33,324 nucleotides of DNA from an uncultured Veillonella sp. GTDB lineage: Bacteria; Bacillota; Negativicutes; Veillonellales; Veillonellaceae. The notes beneath the pieces are model-generated. The model was not told the DNA's origin. It ran no database searches and saw nothing but the letters and a program-made list of their open reading frames with translations. The translations under genes were made by a program, and so were the position numbers. The stretch covers positions 1 to 33,324 of the forward strand of contig USAV01000008.1 of NCBI GenBank assembly GCA_900552715.1, in the 5' to 3' direction. The number at the start of each line of letters is the position of its first letter. Within the stretch, counting starts at the first letter, position 1. Of the stretch, positions 30,701 through 33,324 are shown piece after piece.

Positions 30701-32464
30701 GAAGTGGGCCTTAAGGATCAGGTGACAATGGGCACAGATCTGACAAAACAAGTGGCTATAGACGGCAATGCCGGTACAATCAAAGCCGGCGATAAGGTTG
30801 AAATCGATGGTAATAAAGGTACTATTAAAGCGGGCAATGTAACGATTGACGGCGAAAACGGTACCATTAAGGCCGGCGACAAGGTAACGATCGACGGCAA
30901 AGACGGCAAGATTGCGGCAGGGAAAGTTGCTGTTGACGGTAAGGACGGCTATGTGACAGGTCTGGAAAACAAAGATTGGGACCCTGATAATATCTCAAGC
31001 GGTCGTGCTGCTACAGAAGACCAGTTGCAGAAATCTCACAAGACCTTGGATAATAAAATTACCAACTTGGGCGATGAAATCACGAAGAAAGGTATGGATT
31101 TTGCCGGTAATACAGGCGAATTCCATCGTGATTTAGGTCAAAAGGTTACCATTAAAGGTGAAGGTACAGAAAATGATGATAAATATTCCGGTGAGAATAT
31201 TAAGACCGTAGCTGAAAATGGTAATGTTACGATCAAGATGGCGAAGGATCTAAAGACTGACAGCTTAACTACCGATAAGGTGAAAGTCGGTAAAAACGGC
31301 AAAGACGGCGTATCCATTACAGGACCTAACGGTGCTGACGGTACGGACGGCAAGGTAGGCATTGCTGGCAAAGACGGTAAAGATGCTGTATCCATGTCCG
31401 GTAAAGACGGTGTCGGTCACATCGGTTTAAGCGGTAAGGACGGCCGCAATGCGGATATTACCGTTGATAAAGGCGATCCTGACCTTAACGGAAACGAAAT
31501 CACTCGTATTAAATACCGGGATGAAAACGGTAAGACACATCAGGTGGCAACCAAAGATGACGGTATGAAGTACGGTGGTGATACCGGTACGGTTATCAAG
31601 AAACAGCTTAACGAACAGGTGAATGTAGTCGGCGGCATTACCGATGCCAATAAGTTGACCTCAGAAGATAATTTGGGTGTCGTATCCGACGGCAACAATA
31701 ACCTTAAGGTTCGTATGGCGAAGGACTTGAAAGGTCTAGAAACCGTAACGACTAAGGACGCTGACGGTAATACAACCGTTATGAACAGTGGCGGCGTGAC
31801 AATCACTCCGGCCGGCGGCAATCAGGTGAGCCTCACAAAAGACGGTCTCGATAACGGCGGCAATACGATCAGTAATGTCGGTCCTGGCGTAAACGGTACC
31901 GATGCGGTTAATGTAAATCAATTGAAAAATGCTACTGGCGGCTTGTCAAATGCCATTAATGCGGTAGCGGGCGAAACGCAACGTGTGGGCGCTCATGCGG
32001 CGGCACTTTCAGCATTGAAACCTATTCAGTATGATCCGTTGGAACCGACTCAGGTGATGGCCGGCATCGGCAACTATCGCGGTGAAACGGCGGCGGCTCT
32101 AGGCATTGCACATTACACGGCGGAAGATACCATGTTCCATGTAGGGATGTCCGTAGGTAGCCACCATAACATGGTGAATGCCGGTGTAACTCGTAAATTC
32201 GGCACTTCCGATGCGAAGAAAGCTGTTCCTGAACGTTATAAGGGCGGTCCTATCAGCTCTATTTATGTGTTGCAAGATGAAGTAACAGCGTTGAAAGCTG
32301 AAAATGCACGCATGCAAGAAAGCCTCCATGAGTTGTCTTCTGTTAAGGATGATAATGCACGTATGCAAAAACGTATTGATGAATTATCCTCTGTGAAGGA
32401 AGATAATGAACAAATGAAGGCTCAAATTGCATTGTTGATGCAACAAGCAGGTCTTACAAAATAA
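27800..32464 (+). CDS. Trimeric autotransporter adhesin (YadA-like) with C-terminal coiled-coil extension
   Basis: This is a surface adhesin (type Vc secretion) of 1554 residues. An extended signal peptide starts MNRIYNVIWSKTKKCYVVVS, and its hydrophobic core ends near DALGAS (about 64). The YadA-type head (about 65-500) has many AIG-x-x-A repeats and a roughly 50-residue insertion after GGDDIDMART. A neck/stalk motif, GRISAISTDAINGSQLHAV, lies near 535. The stalk holds four related modules of up to 120 residues, an Asn-rich heptad coil (about 764-818), 14- to 15-residue IDGxxGTIKAG repeats (about 985-1055) and a Gly-rich GKDG stretch (about 1164-1215). The YadA anchor (about 1377-1467) ends in AGVTRKF. 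Unusually, some 87 residues follow, with 17-residue coiled-coil repeats ending in GLTK. Codon use is GC-richer than in the neighbours except in this tail. Confidence 0.93.
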   Translation: MNRIYNVIWSKTKKCYVVVSEIVKTGGGKAKSVQIGTTWARMSAIMAVSALLTGVMMPTDALGASIKNGIGAQAENDGGIAIGDSTNARGINSIAIGTGAKAAGESTVGTNIPTSTIAIGQGAQALENGDIVIGRSAKSIVSTQHGNPGSGAVVMGADAASYGARGDVAIGASAETNVKIKNDGGTVNPKYAQGVAIGSTAKTYGTQSLALGADTRAIGNSSVAIGGDDIDMARTELETAVPQLAAGNGIKKSFNKEIEDKFAGTLGSASINVKGKYANTAAIGDATTAIGTLSEAYGTGSTAIGINSLTKGVASTGIGIMTRSWGTNSLALGTQVGAYGDRSSSIGDTNQVGLDMKDGSKSGKESAAVGSKNTIYGNQAYAIGAGNTIGSATVMTTTEANGSGAGADQDKITTITDGTVKGNMSGAFGYKNSITADNSYVVGSNSNVSADGAMVLGNNASVTAKNAVALGNNTKVDNESAVALGTGSETAAAVATPSATINGAVHNFAGINPSSTVSVGKAGMERTVTNVAAGRISAISTDAINGSQLHAVTSEMDKGVVYAGDVKAASATANQFTRKFGEQTNIVGGVTDPTKLSDNNIGVVSNGTDTLNVKLAKTLTGLESVTAGSTTINNNGLTVGGKTYVTPNGIDANNQKITNVADGSNSNDAVNYGQLQKAINGTAKASTVKAKDANITVTEGTNANGGKEFTVGLGNKINVGTAHPVTVDGDTGHVTGLTNTDWNVDNPVAVSGRGATEDQLKKVNDKVNTNRSDIDKNKQDIASNKQNITKNAGDIVNNTQNINKNKQDISDINKTLEKGLNFAGDTGAVSNRKLGDTVTIKGGADAAKLSDNNIGVVSDGNGTLNVKLAKELQGLTSTTFTNGGNNTVINGDGMTINPAGGNKVSLTKDGLDNGGNKITNVADGTDPKDAVNKSQLDKAIAAASTTVTAGKNIIVTPSTNADGSKNYEVGLKDQVTMGTDLTKQVAIDGNAGTIKAGDKVEIDGNKGTIKAGNVTIDGENGTIKAGDKVTIDGKDGKIAAGKVAVDGKDGYVTGLENKDWDPDNISSGRAATEDQLQKSHKTLDNKITNLGDEITKKGMDFAGNTGEFHRDLGQKVTIKGEGTENDDKYSGENIKTVAENGNVTIKMAKDLKTDSLTTDKVKVGKNGKDGVSITGPNGADGTDGKVGIAGKDGKDAVSMSGKDGVGHIGLSGKDGRNADITVDKGDPDLNGNEITRIKYRDENGKTHQVATKDDGMKYGGDTGTVIKKQLNEQVNVVGGITDANKLTSEDNLGVVSDGNNNLKVRMAKDLKGLETVTTKDADGNTTVMNSGGVTITPAGGNQVSLTKDGLDNGGNTISNVGPGVNGTDAVNVNQLKNATGGLSNAINAVAGETQRVGAHAAALSALKPIQYDPLEPTQVMAGIGNYRGETAAALGIAHYTAEDTMFHVGMSVGSHHNMVNAGVTRKFGTSDAKKAVPERYKGGPISSIYVLQDEVTALKAENARMQESLHELSSVKDDNARMQKRIDELSSVKEDNEQMKAQIALLMQQAGLTK
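29477..31930 (+). repeat. Four related stalk modules within the autotransporter gene
   Basis: Copies begin at about 29477, 30254, 31094 and 31565. Each starts with a (F/Y)(A/G)G(D/N)-type motif and continues with a lysine-rich strand, then KLSDNNIGVVS or a variant, then (V/M)(K/R)MAK or VKLAK. Copies 1, 2 and 4 go on to TNVADG/SNVGPG and DAVN-x-x-QL, while copy 3 ends early in VKVGKNGKDG. Copies 2 and 4 are nearly identical over PAGGN-x-VSLTKDGLDNGGN. They are diverged protein repeats rather than exact DNA repeats. Confidence 0.75.
30752..30963 (+). repeat. Short tandem 14- to 15-residue repeats in the autotransporter stalk
   Basis: Five units of 42-45 bp encode V-x-IDG-x-x-GTIKAG(D)K-like segments (VAIDGNAGTIKAGDK and VEIDGNKGTIKAGN, then three more diverged units). 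At the DNA level the GACGGCAA and AAAGCCGGCGA-like words recur, so copy number could change by slippage or recombination while keeping the frame. Confidence 0.75.
32303..32450 (+). repeat. 51-bp coiled-coil repeats in the autotransporter C-terminal tail
   Basis: Two full 17-residue units (32303-32353 and 32354-32404) and a partial third start with NARMQ or NEQMK and end with LSSVKDD or LSSVKED. Hydrophobic residues are spaced 4-3-3-7, giving a coiled-coil-like pattern with a phase shift in each unit. Confidence 0.8.
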
Positions 32465-32512
32465 TCGAATCTGAATATTCGAGTTCTTCATGGCTCATGT
32501 AAGGATTGTGAA

Positions 32513-32534
32513 AGCCGCCCTTCGGAGGGCGGCT
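32513..32534 (+). other. GC-rich hairpin between the autotransporter and downstream gene
   Basis: A perfect 9-bp stem AGCCGCCCT/AGGGCGGCT has a TCGG loop. No T-run follows, and the ribosome site AAGGAGG of the next gene begins seven bases later. It may be a partial terminator, an mRNA 3'-end stabiliser or a control element for the downstream gene. A second small palindrome, TCGAAT-CTGAAT-ATTCGA, lies at 32465-32482 directly after the autotransporter stop. Confidence 0.55.
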
Positions 32535-32551
32535 CATCATAAGGAGGATGT

Positions 32552-33121
32552 ATGAAATTCAAAAAAATTATGCCTGTATTGGCGCTTGCTTGTGTATGTG
32601 CAGTTGGTCAGGCGGATGCGGCTCGGGATACTTTGATGATGCCAGAACAACCAGCTGAACCATTAAACGTGATTGAAGCAGAAGTGGCTATTCCTGTACC
32701 TAGCGAAGAAGTTCGTGAAGTAGTGAATGCTTTCACACAATTCCAATTGGATCAAAAAGATAAATATATCATGGACGACTCTCGTATTATGAAGGGCCAA
32801 GAACGGTACCGTAATAATGCATTGTATTATATGAACGTTCGTCGTAGCTGGTACATTGTGAGTCATCGTTATAAGAAAGACAGCTATGCACGCATGGCGT
32901 TAGATCGTTTGTACAATGATTATAAAGACTTCTTTATGAATCATGTGACTGTGTCTGACGATGAAAAGATGGACTATGCACAACAAATCATAGATATCTT
33001 GGAGCGCAATACGGCCAATGTACATGATGATGAATTACGTTTCTACATGAATGAAATGGTTATCTTTAGCTTGAAAGAAGCTATGAAAGACGGCAACAAT
33101 CGCGTGAAACCAGCCGAATAA
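32552..33121 (+). CDS. Small exported protein of unknown function
   Basis: I do not recognise the family. The 189-residue protein has a clear signal peptide (MKFKKIMPVLALACVCAVGQ, with cleavage probably after ADA near residue 23), so it is likely periplasmic or attached to the envelope. The mature part is rich in charged and aromatic residues and predicted helical, for example YRNNALYYMNVRRSWYIVSH and DSYARMALDRLYNDYKDFFM. It starts after AAGGAGG, 87 bases downstream of the autotransporter, with codon use like the rest of the chromosome. Position suggests a partner in autotransporter assembly, which is inference. The frame stays open for 25 codons after the TAA, so the C-terminus may be truncated. 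Confidence 0.75.
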   Translation: MKFKKIMPVLALACVCAVGQADAARDTLMMPEQPAEPLNVIEAEVAIPVPSEEVREVVNAFTQFQLDQKDKYIMDDSRIMKGQERYRNNALYYMNVRRSWYIVSHRYKKDSYARMALDRLYNDYKDFFMNHVTVSDDEKMDYAQQIIDILERNTANVHDDELRFYMNEMVIFSLKEAMKDGNNRVKPAE

Positions 33122-33221
33122 GAAGATATTCCTAAGATGATGGAAGAACATCGTAGGGTGGATCTTCGACAAGCGATTTATGCACCAACAATTCAATAAA
33201 ATTTAGACCACATAAATTATG

Positions 33222-33254
33222 AAAGCCGAGGCAGTGATTGCCTCGGCTTTTGTT
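33222..33254 (+). terminator. Intrinsic terminator after the exported-protein gene
   Basis: A perfect 12-bp stem, AAAGCCGAGGCA/TGCCTCGGCTTT, has a GTGAT loop and is followed by TTGTT. It lies about 100 bases after the annotated stop, but only about 20 bases after the second in-frame stop at 33197-33199. Confidence 0.85.
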
Positions 33255-33270
33255 ATTGTCTTTAGACTGG

Positions 33271-33315
33271 TTCGCGACGTAGTCGCGAATCATAAAACCA
33301 CCCGCTATGCGGGTG
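33271..33315. repeat. Pair of GC-rich palindromes at the window edge (REP-like or IS200/IS605-end-like)
   Basis: TTCGCGAC-GTA-GTCGCGAA (33271-33289) and CACCCGC-TAT-GCGGGTG (33299-33315) are perfect stems with three-base loops, ten bases apart. They are far GC-richer than the surroundings. Small hairpins like these occur in repetitive extragenic palindromes and at the ends of IS200/IS605-type elements; the window stops too soon to tell. Confidence 0.5.
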
Positions 33316-33324
33316 CGGCAACGA

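Noticed and set aside
30752..31450. Regularly spaced repeats that might suggest a CRISPR array
   Set aside because: The repeats are in frame, protein-level and diverged, inside the autotransporter stalk, with no unique spacers of constant length between identical repeats.

Overview
The window looks like chromosomal DNA from an obligately anaerobic, low-GC diderm Firmicute, most likely Veillonella or a close relative. This assignment is inferred from gene content and was not tested by a search. The evidence is the combination of low-GC coding sequence with strong Shine-Dalgarno sites, an outer-membrane-type polysaccharide export protein, a trimeric autotransporter with a YadA anchor, and an anaerobic class III ribonucleotide reductase.

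Layout. (1) 1-3368: livHMGF, a branched-chain amino acid ABC importer cut by the window start, ending at a perfect 19-bp terminator hairpin. (2) 3787-21753: a long co-directional Wzx/Wzy-type polysaccharide (capsule/exopolysaccharide) locus closed by a terminator. Its order is Wza-like export protein, membrane-bound UDP-sugar 4,6-dehydratase, Wzz-like co-polymerase, BY-kinase-like ATPase, DegT-family aminotransferase, initiating phosphoglycosyl transferase, LicD-family transferase, IspD/TarI-like cytidylyltransferase, SDR epimerase, GT4 glycosyltransferase, Wzy/O-antigen-ligase-like polymerase, TupA-like ATP-grasp protein, CapA-like protein, Wzx flippase, UDP-glucuronate 4-epimerase-like protein, UDP-glucose dehydrogenase and a VanZ-like protein. 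(3) 22017-22820: a CpsB/CapC-like PHP protein behind its own extended -10 promoter. (4) 23066-25851: nrdD and nrdG. A good promoter and two NrdR-box-like sites 32 bp apart lie upstream of nrdD. A ClC-family channel gene follows at once. (5) 27093-27799: a long non-coding stretch holding a terminator, a GC-rich coding remnant and the leader of the next gene. (6) 27800-32464: a 1554-residue trimeric autotransporter adhesin with an unusual coiled coil after its membrane anchor, followed by a small exported protein of unknown function. (7) 33222-33324: a terminator and two GC-rich palindromes at the window edge.

How it fits together. The polysaccharide locus appears able to make a 4-amino-6-deoxy sugar nucleotide (dehydratase plus aminotransferase, with no acetyltransferase visible), hexuronic acids (Ugd plus epimerase), a CDP-activated unit transferred as a phosphodiester (IspD-like plus LicD), and possibly an amino-acid decoration (TupA-like ATP-grasp). 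The product could therefore be charged or zwitterionic. The two expected phospho-regulators are both degenerate at catalytic motifs: the kinase-like protein lacks the Walker A lysine and a tyrosine tail, and the CpsB-like protein lacks most PHP metal ligands. This is the most distinctive feature of the locus. The other strong candidates for follow-up are the LicD/IspD/SDR cassette, the autotransporter's post-barrel coiled coil, and the NrdR-type control region of nrdD.
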